Positions 16,903 to 25,371 of a DNA stretch of 64,000 nucleotides are shown here, in pieces. The number at the start of each line of letters is the position of its first letter. The stretch's first letter is position 1. The stretch covers positions 1-64,000 of the forward strand of contig JAFSRW010000063.1 of assembly GCA_017445925.1 (NCBI GenBank). Reading direction: 5' to 3'. Both the position numbers and the translations under genes were made by a program. This DNA is from Bacteroidaceae bacterium. GTDB lineage: Bacteria; Bacteroidota; Bacteroidia; Bacteroidales; Bacteroidaceae. The notes below the pieces were generated by a model that worked only from the letters and a program-made list of their open reading frames with translations, was not told the DNA's origin and searched no databases.

Positions 16903-18479
16903 AGCATTTGACAGAAGAGGAACTCGCACATCTGTTTAATACCCCGATGTTTCAGGCCATCGGCGAGGTGGCTGATCAGTTGGGTCTCCATTGCTATGCA
17001 GTGGGGGGGTATGTGCGTGACCTTTTCTTGGAGCGTCCCTCTAAGGATATAGACTGCGTGGTAGTCGACCCTAATTGTTCTAAGGAGCAAGAGAATTGTT
17101 CAATGTTTAATGCTCAATGTTCAATGTCCAACGATGGTCCTGGTATTCGTGTGGCTCAGGCATTGGGCAAACGGTTGGGCAGGGGAGCGCACGTGAGTGT
17201 TTTCCGTAACTTTGGTACCGCACAGGTTAAGTGGAAAGGCCAAGAGGTGGAGTTTGTTGGCGCTCGCAGGGAGAGCTATAGTCATGACAGTCGTAAGCCT
17301 ATTGTTGAGGACGGAACGCTGGAGGATGATTTGGACCGTCGCGACTTCACCATCAATGCTTTGGCATACTGTCTGACCTCCGAGGGGTTAGTAGATGGCA
17401 AACGGCTCGTTGACCGCTTTGGTGGACTCTGGGATATGGAGGACGGACTTATTGCTACACCTCTTGATCCTGATATCACCTTTAGCGACGACCCTTTGCG
17501 TATGATGCGCTGTATCCGTTTCGCCACCCAGTTGCGTTTCCAGATCGAGGATGAGACACAGGAGGCACTCAGTCGGAATGCCGAACGTATCAAGATTATT
17601 TCTCAGGAGCGTATCATAGATGAACTCAACAAAATAATGCTTTCTCCCACGCCCAGCATCGGGTTTGTGGAGTTGAGTCGTTGTGGCCTGCTCCCCCTCA
17701 TTTTCCCCGAAGTGGCAGCATTGGAAGGCGTAGAGGTCCGTAACGGACGTGCCCATAAGGACAACTTCTATCATACCTTAGAGGTGTTAGATAATGTGGC
17801 AAAAGCCTCCCCCATCCCCTCCCAAGGAGGGGTGAGTTCTCAACAGTTCTCCTCTCCTTTGGAGAGGTCGGGTGAGGCTTTACTCTGGCTTCGTTGGGCT
17901 GCTCTCCTGCACGATATAGGCAAGCCGCGCAGCAAGCGTTGGGAGGAAAAGGTTGGCTGGACCTTCCACAACCATAATTATATAGGTCAGAAGATGGTTG
18001 CACCTATTTTTCGACGCATGAAGTTGCCTCTCGACGAACGCCTGACGTATGTTGAGAAGCTTGTAGGCTTGCACATGCGTCCCATTGCCATTGCCGACGA
18101 TGTGGTCACAGATTCTGCTGTGCGCCGACTGTTATTTGAGGCAGGCGAGGATATTGACGACCTGATGCTCCTTTGCGAGGCTGATATCACCAGCAAGAAT
18201 ATGGAGAAGAAGCAACGCTTCCTTGATAACTTCCAGTTGGTGCGTGAGAAGTTGGCCGACCTCCAGGCTCGTGATAACTACCGCACTTGGCAGAACCCCA
18301 TCACAGGCGAGGAGATTATGGAAACCTTCGGTCTCAAGCCCTGTCGCGAAATTGGTATGCTCAAACAAGCTGTCAAGGACGCCATCTGGGATTCTGTCAT
18401 CCCCAACGACCATGATGCTGCCCGTCAGTTCATGCTCCAGAAAGCCAAGGAGATGGGGCTTGTTCCAATTAATAATTGA
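16899..18479 (+). CDS. CCA-adding-type tRNA nucleotidyltransferase with HD domain
   Basis: A class II nucleotidyltransferase that adds or repairs the 3' CCA of tRNA. Motifs: VGGYVRDLFLERPSKDIDCVV (active-site Asp pair in KDIDC), RRDFTINALAY, DPLRMMRCIRFATQL, and a C-terminal HD domain with LLHDIGKPR near residue 337. At 526 aa it is longer than usual because of two in-frame insertions: residues ~66-77 from a 7-bp tract and ~302-327 from a G/C-rich inverted repeat. Its last residues (INN) and stop come from another tract. Catalytic motifs are intact, so it is likely active. Confidence 0.93.
   Translation: MKHLTEEELAHLFNTPMFQAIGEVADQLGLHCYAVGGYVRDLFLERPSKDIDCVVVDPNCSKEQENCSMFNAQCSMSNDGPGIRVAQALGKRLGRGAHVSVFRNFGTAQVKWKGQEVEFVGARRESYSHDSRKPIVEDGTLEDDLDRRDFTINALAYCLTSEGLVDGKRLVDRFGGLWDMEDGLIATPLDPDITFSDDPLRMMRCIRFATQLRFQIEDETQEALSRNAERIKIISQERIIDELNKIMLSPTPSIGFVELSRCGLLPLIFPEVAALEGVEVRNGRAHKDNFYHTLEVLDNVAKASPIPSQGGVSSQQFSSPLERSGEALLWLRWAALLHDIGKPRSKRWEEKVGWTFHNHNYIGQKMVAPIFRRMKLPLDERLTYVEKLVGLHMRPIAIADDVVTDSAVRRLLFEAGEDIDDLMLLCEADITSKNMEKKQRFLDNFQLVREKLADLQARDNYRTWQNPITGEEIMETFGLKPCREIGMLKQAVKDAIWDSVIPNDHDAARQFMLQKAKEMGLVPINN
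17096..17127. repeat. in-frame 7-bp words inside cca
   Basis: Units related to TTCAATG/TTTAATG/CTCAATG, the same family as at 9188, encode NCSMFNAQCSM. They lie between the catalytic KDIDC motif and the next conserved segment GIRVAQALGKRLG. Confidence 0.8.
17804..17879. repeat. in-frame G/C-rich inverted repeat inside cca
   Basis: A 76-bp element with ends AGCCTCCCCC (17804-17813) and GGGTGAGGCT (17870-17879) and the core CCCCTCCCAAGGAGGGG (17816-17832). It is a shorter relative of the element at 8503 and encodes PIPSQGGVSSQQFSSPLE within the protein, just ahead of the HD motif. Confidence 0.8.
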
Positions 18480-18583
18480 TAATTGACAGTTGAGAATTAA
18501 CAATTTACAATTAATAATTAACAATTAACAATTAACAACGGAATCTCTAACCTCTAACCTCTAACCTTTAACCTTTAATCTCT
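18473..18583. repeat. long heptad array between cca and GH66
   Basis: About 15 consecutive units of 7 bp (one of 8) fill the whole spacer. The words drift from AATTGAT and AATTGAC through AATTAAC to CTCTAAC, CTTTAAC and CTTTAAT. The array includes the cca stop codon (18477-18479) and ends 1 bp before the GH66 ATG. Confidence 0.85.
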
Positions 18584-18584
18584 T

Positions 18585-20543
18585 ATGAAATACATCCTAC
18601 TTTTCACTTCCTTGATGCTTTTCCGCCTTAGCGCTTACGCCCTTCCCGTTGAGGCGCGTCTCAGTTCGAAGGCCACGCCAACCATGAAGAAGCTGTACTA
18701 TGATATCTCTACGGATAAATGCGCATATCTCCCAGGGGACACCATTAACTTCAAACTTCTAGCTACTCCTGTATCGGGCTTAAGGGTAAGGTACCGGTGC
18801 TTGGCCGATGTGGTGGCTGACACCCTTCTTACCACCAAGACATGGACGTGGGTTGCTCCTGCTCAGGATTTTCAAGGCTATCTGGTAGAGGTTTATACAA
18901 CCGATGGCACTACCGACCTTATTCATGGTGCCATAGCTGTAGATGTGTCTTCTGATTGGAAACGCTTCCCCCGTTATGGCTTCGTAGCTACCTTTAGCAG
19001 CGATAAGACCGTTAGTGTTGTTCGTAACGAGATGACTTGGCTCAATCGTTGCCATATCAATGCCGTACAGTTTCAGGATTGGCATTGGTGTCACGATTGG
19101 CCTTTGGGTGGAACGCGCGAGAATCCCCTTTCCACCTATAAGGATATAGCCAACCGCATCATCTATACCAGTGCTGTTAAGAACTATATTTCACGTCAGC
19201 ATCAGTTTGGTATGAAGAGTTTCTTCTACAACCTCTGCTTTGGCGTGCTTGACGGTTACGAATCACGTGGTGTTAAGGAAGAGTGGTTGCTTTTCAAGGA
19301 TAAGAATCATACGACGAAAGATAAGCATGACCTGCCTGATTCATGGAAGAGCGACATCTATCTGGCAAATCCTGGTAACCCCGAATGGCAAGCTTTCTTG
19401 GCTGATCGTAACGATGATGTTTATGCCTGTCTGGATTTCGATGGTTATCAGATAGATCAACTTGGTGGCCGTGGAACTTTGTATGATTATTTCGGCTCTC
19501 AAATCGATCTCCCTTCGGGCTATGCATCCTTCATAAAGGCCATGAAGAAACGTCACCCCGAGAAGCGCCTGATCATGAATGCCGTTTCAGAGTTTGGAGC
19601 TAAGGAAATGGGTCGTACAGGTCTTTTGGATTGCTTCTATAACGAGGTGTGGGGCTGCCATGCACGCGATGCCCTAACCAGAGCCGAGGCTAAGTTTACC
19701 AACCTTAGGAATATTATTCTGAACAACAGGTCGTATAAGGCCGATCTCCAGACCGTCTTTGCCGCCTATATGAACTATTGTTGTGATAACAGCAACTTCA
19801 ATACTCCTGGCGTGGTTATGACTGATGCTGTCATGTTTGCCCTTGGCGGTTCCCATTTGGAGTTGGGAGGCGACCATATGCTCTGTCGTGAATATTTCCC
19901 CTATATAGGGCAAAAGATGACACCAGAGTTGGAGGACTGGATGACCCATTATTACGATTTCTTTACGGCCTACCAGACCCTGCTCAGGGGAGATTGGAAA
20001 GAGAACACCACCGTGAAGGTTAGCGCCTCAGGTGTTTCCGTTAATAAATGGGAGCCTGTCAATCAGCGTATTACGCAGTTGACTCGCGATGTGGAAGGTC
20101 GTAAGGTCATTCATCTGCTAAACTTCTGTACCCAAGAGAGCGATAAGGTCACAGATCCCGCCTATCTTCTTTGTTGGCACGATAGGGATGGCCTTCGTCC
20201 TTGGCCCGTAGAGCATAAACAGCTTGCTCTCACCATTTCAAGCCTCACCGGAGTGCGTCGAATCGGCAGGCTTTGGGTTGCCTCGCCCGACTATGTAGGC
20301 GGTGCTGTACAGGAGATAACAGACTATTCGTTCGCCTCCGGCACCTTGCGTTTCACACTTCCCGCCCTTCAGTACTGGACCATGATAGTGGTGGAGCCAG
20401 AAACTTCAAGCCCAGATGCTCTCATTCGGGTTCCTGCCCATCCCACCACATCTTCTAAGGCATACACCCTTTCAGGCATCCCCGTTACATCATCCCCCCA
20501 CGGAATAGTTGTAAAGAATGGCAGAAAGACAATGGTTCAGTAA
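18585..20543 (+). CDS. glycoside hydrolase family 66-like protein (dextranase type)
   Basis: A secreted 652-aa enzyme that looks like GH66, the family of endo-dextranases and cycloisomaltooligosaccharide glucanotransferases. A signal peptide (LLFTSLMLFRLSAYA) is followed by an Ig-like N-terminal region, then a TIM barrel. The likely nucleophile is the Asp of GYQIDQLGGRG (about residue 290) and the acid/base the Glu of FYNEVW (about 354). Its last ~30 residues (YTLSGIPVTSSPHGIVVKNG and on) resemble short sorting-like tails of Prevotella secreted proteins. Spacers on both sides are heptad words of the CTCTAAC type. Substrate is inferred, not proven. Confidence 0.75.
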   Translation: MKYILLFTSLMLFRLSAYALPVEARLSSKATPTMKKLYYDISTDKCAYLPGDTINFKLLATPVSGLRVRYRCLADVVADTLLTTKTWTWVAPAQDFQGYLVEVYTTDGTTDLIHGAIAVDVSSDWKRFPRYGFVATFSSDKTVSVVRNEMTWLNRCHINAVQFQDWHWCHDWPLGGTRENPLSTYKDIANRIIYTSAVKNYISRQHQFGMKSFFYNLCFGVLDGYESRGVKEEWLLFKDKNHTTKDKHDLPDSWKSDIYLANPGNPEWQAFLADRNDDVYACLDFDGYQIDQLGGRGTLYDYFGSQIDLPSGYASFIKAMKKRHPEKRLIMNAVSEFGAKEMGRTGLLDCFYNEVWGCHARDALTRAEAKFTNLRNIILNNRSYKADLQTVFAAYMNYCCDNSNFNTPGVVMTDAVMFALGGSHLELGGDHMLCREYFPYIGQKMTPELEDWMTHYYDFFTAYQTLLRGDWKENTTVKVSASGVSVNKWEPVNQRITQLTRDVEGRKVIHLLNFCTQESDKVTDPAYLLCWHDRDGLRPWPVEHKQLALTISSLTGVRRIGRLWVASPDYVGGAVQEITDYSFASGTLRFTLPALQYWTMIVVEPETSSPDALIRVPAHPTTSSKAYTLSGIPVTSSPHGIVVKNGRKTMVQ

Positions 20544-20568
20544 ACTTGTCATTGAATAGCCAAAGTCT

Positions 20569-20600
20569 CTCTAACCACTAACCTCTAACCCCTAACCTAA
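20569..20600. repeat. 7-bp words after GH66
   Basis: Four units (CTCTAAC, CACTAAC, CTCTAAC, CCCTAAC) and a partial one lie between the GH66 stop and the terminator. They match the words upstream of the same gene. Confidence 0.8.
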
Positions 20601-20624
20601 AAACTGCTATGTAGCAGTTTTTTT
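20601..20624. terminator. terminator between GH66 and cobT
   Basis: AAACTGC and GCAGTTT (20601-20607, 20614-20620) form a stem with a 6-nt loop, followed by TTTT. It separates the convergent GH66 and cobT genes. Confidence 0.8.
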
Positions 20625-20629
20625 GCCCT

Positions 20630-21757
20630 TTAGAAATATTTTGTGATTTGGGCGTTCTGGAAGTTGTTCATCTCGTTCACCATACGGACAGCGCTGTCGA
20701 TGATGGGGAAGGCGCAGAGGGCTCCCGTTCCTTCACCCAAGCGAAGGCCGAGGTGGAGTAGGGGCTTGGCTTCCATTGCTTCCAGCATCTTTTTGTGCCC
20801 GCTCTCGTCGCCGCAATGTGTGAAGATCATGTAGTCTTGGGCAGCGGGATAAAGTCGCGTAGCGGCAAGGGCGCAGGCTGTCATGATGAAGCCATCCACC
20901 AATATTATAAGATGCTGTTCCGCAGCTCGCAGCATAGCGCCAATGGCAGCGACCATCTCGAAGCCACCGAAGGAACGAATGACTTCGTCAAGTGAAGAGT
21001 GAAGAGTGAAGAGTGAAGAATTAACGTTAGTCTCGCTCTCTGAATGGTTACTATTATTCTTAACTCTTAACTCTTCACTCTTCACTCTGAAGTTTTCTAC
21101 TGCTTTGGAGAGCACTTCGTACTTGTGAAGGATGCCTTCATTGTTAAGACCTGCTCCTGCACCGATACACTCAGCGAGGGGTATATTGCAGAAGAGGTGC
21201 ATCCAGATGCTGCTGGGCGAGGTGTTGGCAATGCCCATCTCACCGATGCTGAGCACGCGGCATCCCTCGGCTATGCAGTTGTCCACCAGGTCGCTTCCAA
21301 TCTGTATGGCGCGGTCATACTCCTCCTCCGTCATTGCTGCCTCGTACAAGAAGTTCTTCGTCCCACGGGTAACCTTATAATTTTCAATTTTCAATTTTCC
21401 ATTTTCAATTTGAAAATCATGGTCCACTCCCACATCCACGATGCGCAGTTTGAAACCGTGCTGTCGGCAGAACATATTCACACCGCCGCCGCCACGGGTA
21501 AAGTTGAGCATCTGCTGCCAGGTAACTTCGCGGGGCGAAACGCTTACGCCCTCACGCTCTATGCCATGATCGCCTCCCAAAAGCAGGTGGCAGGGATGTG
21601 CCAAACTGGGCTCCAACGTCTGCTGAATCAGGCAAATCTGCAATGCCAGCTCCTCCAGTCGGCCCAGTGAACCTTTAGGCTTGTTAAGATTGTCAATCTT
21701 CTCTTGTATTGATGCCTGCAACGCCTTATCAATGGATTGTATGTTAAATTCTTTCAT
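20630..21757 (-). CDS. cobT: nicotinate-nucleotide--dimethylbenzimidazole phosphoribosyltransferase
   Basis: CobT activates dimethylbenzimidazole to alpha-ribazole phosphate for the lower ligand of cobamides. The start at 21757 (MKEFNIQSIDKALQ) is preferred; an earlier ATG at 21790 would read repeat words. Family motifs: NKPKGSLGRLEELA, GGDHGIEREGVS, GGGGVNMF, IGEMGIANTS, GAGAGLNNEGI and HCGDESGHKKML. Two in-frame insertions, QIENGKLKIENY and a 33-residue stretch rich in Ser, Asn and Leu, come from 7-bp tracts. Without them the protein would match the ~340-350 aa family size. Last gene of the cobS-cobU-cobT group. Confidence 0.95.
   Translation of the reverse strand: MKEFNIQSIDKALQASIQEKIDNLNKPKGSLGRLEELALQICLIQQTLEPSLAHPCHLLLGGDHGIEREGVSVSPREVTWQQMLNFTRGGGGVNMFCRQHGFKLRIVDVGVDHDFQIENGKLKIENYKVTRGTKNFLYEAAMTEEEYDRAIQIGSDLVDNCIAEGCRVLSIGEMGIANTSPSSIWMHLFCNIPLAECIGAGAGLNNEGILHKYEVLSKAVENFRVKSEELRVKNNSNHSESETNVNSSLFTLHSSLDEVIRSFGGFEMVAAIGAMLRAAEQHLIILVDGFIMTACALAATRLYPAAQDYMIFTHCGDESGHKKMLEAMEAKPLLHLGLRLGEGTGALCAFPIIDSAVRMVNEMNNFQNAQITKYF
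20992..21088. repeat. inverted pair of heptad tracts inside cobT
   Basis: Four GTGAAGA units (20992-21019) are followed about 40 bp later by TAACTCT and TCACTCT units (about 21060-21088). The two are nearly complementary and would fold into a large hairpin. The whole segment is translated in frame as an extra loop of CobT between KAVENF and DEVIRSFGG. Confidence 0.8.
21375..21418. repeat. in-frame 7-bp words inside cobT (second site)
   Basis: Units of TTCAATT/TTCCATT with a 7-bp period encode the insertion QIENGKLKIENY between VGVDHDF and KVTRGTKNF of CobT. Confidence 0.8.
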
Positions 21758-21776
21758 CTTTTGTGCGGTAGCAAAT

Positions 21777-21805
21777 TCTTCACTCTTCATTCTTCATTCT
21801 TCACT
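21777..21805. repeat. 7-bp words at the cobU-cobT junction
   Basis: Units of the TTCACTC/TTCATTC type overlap the cobU stop codon, so the last residues of CobU (VKNEE) are encoded by the tract. It is the inverse of the GTGAAGA words inside cobT. Confidence 0.8.
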
Positions 21806-22311
21806 TTCCAGGCTATGCCAGAAACCATCAGTATCACCTCATCGGCCTTCTGTGCAATGTACTGGTTCATCCATCCTTGCAGGTCGGTAAAGCGGCGTTG
21901 CAGGGCGTTATCGCTAACTCCGCCGCTACCAATCTCGTTGGTAACAAAAATATAGGTGGCATCGTGTGCCGTGAAGGCATCAAACTCGGCCTTCGCGCGA
22001 GCCAAACAATGATCAATGTTCAATGTTCCATGTTCAATGGAAATGAAGTTCGTCAGCCATAGTGTCACGCAGTCGATGACCACCACGCGGCCTGTTAGAT
22101 CGTGCTTGCTCAGGTAAAGCTCCTCCTCGATGTTGGTCCATTGCGGGCCGCGGCGCTCCTGATGGCGGCGTACGCGTTCGCGGAACTCCTCGTCCCATAT
22201 ATGTGCCGTAGCCAGATAAACGGGATTATCACTCAACTGTAATGCCAGTTCTTCGGCCTTACTACTTTTTCCGGAACGTTGTCCGCCAGTTATTAGAACT
22301 ATTTTCTTCAT
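21787..22311 (-). CDS. cobU: bifunctional adenosylcobinamide kinase/guanylyltransferase
   Basis: CobU phosphorylates adenosylcobinamide and then attaches GMP, giving AdoCbi-GDP for CobS. The P-loop is TGGQRSGKSSKAEELA at the N-terminus, with the guanylylated His expected in the VRRHQERRGPQW segment and VIDCVTLWLTN ahead. The 174-aa length is normal. A 28-bp heptad tract adds ISIEHGTLNIDH in frame after LWLTNF, and the C-terminal VKNEE also comes from a repeat. The start codon abuts another tract. Confidence 0.96.
   Translation of the reverse strand: MKKIVLITGGQRSGKSSKAEELALQLSDNPVYLATAHIWDEEFRERVRRHQERRGPQWTNIEEELYLSKHDLTGRVVVIDCVTLWLTNFISIEHGTLNIDHCLARAKAEFDAFTAHDATYIFVTNEIGSGGVSDNALQRRFTDLQGWMNQYIAQKADEVILMVSGIAWKVKNEE
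22013..22040. repeat. in-frame 7-bp words inside cobU
   Basis: TCAATGT/TCCATGT words with a 7-bp period, the same family as at 9188, are translated as part of CobU (EHGTLNIDH) between LWLTNF and LARAKAEFD. Confidence 0.75.
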
Positions 22312-22446
22312 TGAACATTGAACATTGCATTGAACATTAGTTTACAGTTTACTGTTGTTAATTATTTTTGTTATCGTTGACGTTATCGTTGACGTTAATA
22401 ATTCTTCACTCTTGAACTCCTTGAACCCTTGAACTCTTAAACTCTT
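22309..22446. repeat. composite word spacer between cobS and cobU
   Basis: This spacer is made almost entirely of word repeats: ATTGAAC units (22309-22339), GTTTACA/GTTTACT, a 12-bp GTTATCGTTGAC pair (about 22370-22395), then TTCTTCACTC and 8-bp TTGAACTC units to 22446. It touches the cobU start codon at one end and supplies the cobS stop (22437-22439) at the other. Confidence 0.8.
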
Positions 22447-23222
22447 GCCACGCAGATGGCAAGCAGCGTGGTGAGTTCCACAATGAGGCAGACGGCGCCG
22501 CAGCAGTCGCCCGTGTAGCCGCTGAGTTTTTTCCAAATAAGCAAATAAAGGAAATACATCGCAATACACGGAAGGAAGATAACCATCTCCCAATTAATGC
22601 CTGACCACCAGAGGAAGATTACCATCGGCAGGAGTCCTTGAACAGCGAGGCCTATGCCAGCCTTCCAGTCCATCTTACGGTAAATCATCTTCGCCTTGGC
22701 CTCCTCTTCCCTTCGGGCGTAAGGCATCATCATAACCAGTTGTGCCGTCAGCATTCTCGCGTATGGTGTTGCCGCCAGAATAGCCAAGGTCGCCATCTTC
22801 GGGGTCATAGAACACAGGGTTACAAACAGCAGCATCTCGTAAACGATGAGGCCCAGTACGCCAAAGGTTCCTATGTGCGAATCCTTCATGATGCTGAGGA
22901 TGCGCTCGCGGTCGGAACCTCCTCCGCCAAAGCCGTCCAGGAAGTCAGCCAGCCCATCCTCATGCAGGGCTCCCGTTACCAACAGCCTCACGATTATCGC
23001 CAACAGAATAGCCATCATATACGGCAGATACATGCAGCCCACCCATAGCGTGGCTGCCATCAGTCCACCTGTGAGCCAACCCGTCAGCGGCCAGTATTCC
23101 ACCACAGCCTGATAACTCTCTACAGGCGGTTGATGTAGGCGGTAGAAGGGCAGTCGGGTAAAGAAGATAAACGCAGCCCACAAGCGGTCGTACCAATGAC
23201 TCTGGTCAATCTCTACTTGCAT
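22437..23222 (-). CDS. cobS: adenosylcobinamide-GDP ribazoletransferase
   Basis: CobS joins AdoCbi-GDP and alpha-ribazole to form the cobamide, in the inner membrane. The 261-aa protein has several hydrophobic spans and the family motifs GALHEDGLADFLDGFGGG, ILSIMKDSHIGTFG and GYTGDCCGA. The start codon lies 6 bp after the stop of the upstream GH43 gene, so it is probably carried on the same transcript. No cobalamin riboswitch-like structure was recognised upstream. Confidence 0.96.
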   Translation of the reverse strand: MQVEIDQSHWYDRLWAAFIFFTRLPFYRLHQPPVESYQAVVEYWPLTGWLTGGLMAATLWVGCMYLPYMMAILLAIIVRLLVTGALHEDGLADFLDGFGGGGSDRERILSIMKDSHIGTFGVLGLIVYEMLLFVTLCSMTPKMATLAILAATPYARMLTAQLVMMMPYARREEEAKAKMIYRKMDWKAGIGLAVQGLLPMVIFLWWSGINWEMVIFLPCIAMYFLYLLIWKKLSGYTGDCCGAVCLIVELTTLLAICVARV

Positions 23223-23228
23223 ATTCTT

Positions 23229-25364
23229 TTATTTCTTGCGGATTTTTACCGGCTTGATACTTGTATGTGTAGGCTGCACCTGATTGATGGTGCCGTCCTT
23301 GGCAAAGGTCAGACGGTCAATGCACACTTCGCGGTGGAAGCCGGGGCCGTTATTCAGATAGTTCTTGTTGATGCGGTGATAGACGATATACCACTCGTCG
23401 GTTCCGGGTATATTGACTATTGAGTTGTGGCCCGTGCCATAAATCTCTTCCTCGGGGTTCTGAATGATAACGATGGGCTTTTCTGCTACCTTGATAGGTC
23501 CCTTTGGCGACTTGCTGGTGCCGTAGGCTACGTGGTAGTTCTTGGCTCCCGTATCATCGACGCTCCACAGGAAGTAGTAAAGCCCCTTCCTATAGAACAC
23601 ATAAACACCCTCGCGGAAAGCGTAGTCGGCCAGGGAGCCTCCCTTGGGAGTAATGGTGAATTCTTCTTCTCCGATGCTCGTCATATCGTCGGAGAGCAGA
23701 CGGTAGTGCAGGTGTCCGTTACCATAATACAGATAGGTCTGGCCGCTCTTGGGGTCGGTAAATACATCCGAGTCTATCATTTGACCGCCTGAGGTGGTAG
23801 TGAACAATGGCTTTTCCGAGGCTTTGAAGGGCCCTGTGGGAGAATCGGCTACGGCAACGCCCAATGTCTTTTTGTTCAGTTCCGGGTTGTGGGCGCTGAA
23901 AAAGAAGAAATACTTCCACTTGCCGTCTATCTGTTTTTCCTCGATACAGGGTGCCCATGCATTGCCCGATGCCCAAGGAGCATCACCGCCTGCAGAAAGG
24001 TTCAGGATGGTTCCTTCGTTGCGGAAGTGTACAAGGTCGTCGGACGAGAAAACATCGAAGCTATATCCGCCCCAGCCTGGATAGCCGTCGGTAGTGGGGT
24101 AGATGTAGAAGCGTCCCGTATTCTTGGAATACAATACCTCTGGGTCGGCATGGAAGTCGGGCAGAGCAGGATTTCCGTAAACCGAAACCTCCACGGGCTG
24201 CTGGCATGCCTGCATGAAACTGGTTATGCGTTGCTGCCATTCGGCCTGACTGCGGACATCATATTGGCTCCATGCCGAACCGAAGTAATAGGTAAAGGGC
24301 TCATCGTTGCGCAGATTCTGGTGAATACCCACGGCATGACCGGCATTCCCGTTGGTGGGTTGCTGGTACATCAACTTCTTGGTTGTGCTGATGCCTGCAG
24401 GGTAAAGTGTAGCAACGTATATCTGGCAGTTGTATCGTTCGGGGTCGCTTGTGGGGTCGGCATAGTGCATATAGTCGCGTTCCACCACCACGCTTTTGGT
24501 GTCGGCTGCATGAATCACAAACCCCGATGCTACATTGGCAGGCTTTTTTAGACCTGTGTACCATACCTTCAGCTGGCAGAAATTGGAACCGCGGTCGAGT
24601 GTTACAATACGATGTTCGGTAACCGTTCCCAGAGAACCACGATCCGTGGGGGCAAAGTCCATCTGTACCGACACGCGCAGGGGGCCTTGGTCGAGCACCT
24701 TATACGTATCGTAGCACCAAGGGAAGAGGAGCGAGTCGCCCACCATGATGGAGGGTGTTCCACAACCCAGCGTAGGACCTACGTTATAGCAATCCATTCC
24801 CATACCATGGTTCAGGTGGTAGCTGGTAAGGGTGGTTATCAATTCGGCTTCTCGTTGTTTGCCTTGCTTTTTCAGGGCAGAAATCTCTGGATGGCGCGAA
24901 TACTCCAACTTGTAGATGTTGTCGACAATCATATCGGGCGTACTCTTCAGCCATATATCTATGCCGTATCCCTGCTGCCCCGAACGCTGAAGGGCAGGAC
25001 CATAGAAGCGGTAAGCCGTGCGGTCGTTCTCAATCATAATGTCATCCAACCGCTCGGGGTAATGTTTGACAAACACGAATGGCTTAGCCGTAGAGGGCTT
25101 GCCGGGCTTCAGCTTGTACGTAGCTGTACCGTTGGGGCGTATGCTGGCAAAGAGCAATAGCTTGCCGTCGTGTGTCCATTGATAGGGCTGTTCTACGTCA
25201 AAAGCATCAAACAGCACCAACTGTGAATCTACCTTAAGATTCTCTACTTCTACTACTTCATGGCGTTGTAATGTCGTGTTGTTCTTTAATACAATGGTCT
25301 GGCTCTTTGCCGAAAGACTCAGCAAAAGGTACAAAAGGGTCAGAAATACGGTTTTATGGCTCAT
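23229..25364 (-). CDS. secreted DUF4861-GH43 fusion
   Basis: A 711-aa secreted protein with two parts. Residues ~25-375 look like DUF4861, a domain seen with pectin-degrading enzymes (HGMGMDCYNVGPTLGCG, FVIHAADTKSV). Residues ~380-690 are a GH43 five-bladed propeller with Asp in FHADPEV, Asp in MIDSDVFTDP and Glu in FREGVYVFYRKG, the usual catalytic layout of arabinan- or xylan-acting enzymes. The signal peptide is LTLLYLLLSLSAKSQ. cobS follows 6 bp later, an unexpected partner. The exact glycan cannot be read from sequence. Confidence 0.85.
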   Translation of the reverse strand: MSHKTVFLTLLYLLLSLSAKSQTIVLKNNTTLQRHEVVEVENLKVDSQLVLFDAFDVEQPYQWTHDGKLLLFASIRPNGTATYKLKPGKPSTAKPFVFVKHYPERLDDIMIENDRTAYRFYGPALQRSGQQGYGIDIWLKSTPDMIVDNIYKLEYSRHPEISALKKQGKQREAELITTLTSYHLNHGMGMDCYNVGPTLGCGTPSIMVGDSLLFPWCYDTYKVLDQGPLRVSVQMDFAPTDRGSLGTVTEHRIVTLDRGSNFCQLKVWYTGLKKPANVASGFVIHAADTKSVVVERDYMHYADPTSDPERYNCQIYVATLYPAGISTTKKLMYQQPTNGNAGHAVGIHQNLRNDEPFTYYFGSAWSQYDVRSQAEWQQRITSFMQACQQPVEVSVYGNPALPDFHADPEVLYSKNTGRFYIYPTTDGYPGWGGYSFDVFSSDDLVHFRNEGTILNLSAGGDAPWASGNAWAPCIEEKQIDGKWKYFFFFSAHNPELNKKTLGVAVADSPTGPFKASEKPLFTTTSGGQMIDSDVFTDPKSGQTYLYYGNGHLHYRLLSDDMTSIGEEEFTITPKGGSLADYAFREGVYVFYRKGLYYFLWSVDDTGAKNYHVAYGTSKSPKGPIKVAEKPIVIIQNPEEEIYGTGHNSIVNIPGTDEWYIVYHRINKNYLNNGPGFHREVCIDRLTFAKDGTINQVQPTHTSIKPVKIRKK

Positions 25365-25371
25365 ATTTTTT

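Noticed and set aside
22309..22446. Possible CRISPR-like array in the word repeats.
   Set aside because: Units are 7-12 bp without unique spacers of constant length, and no cas genes are nearby.
23222..23300. Cobalamin riboswitch ahead of cobS.
   Set aside because: The region is coding sequence of the GH43 gene, and no B12-box-like sequence was recognised.
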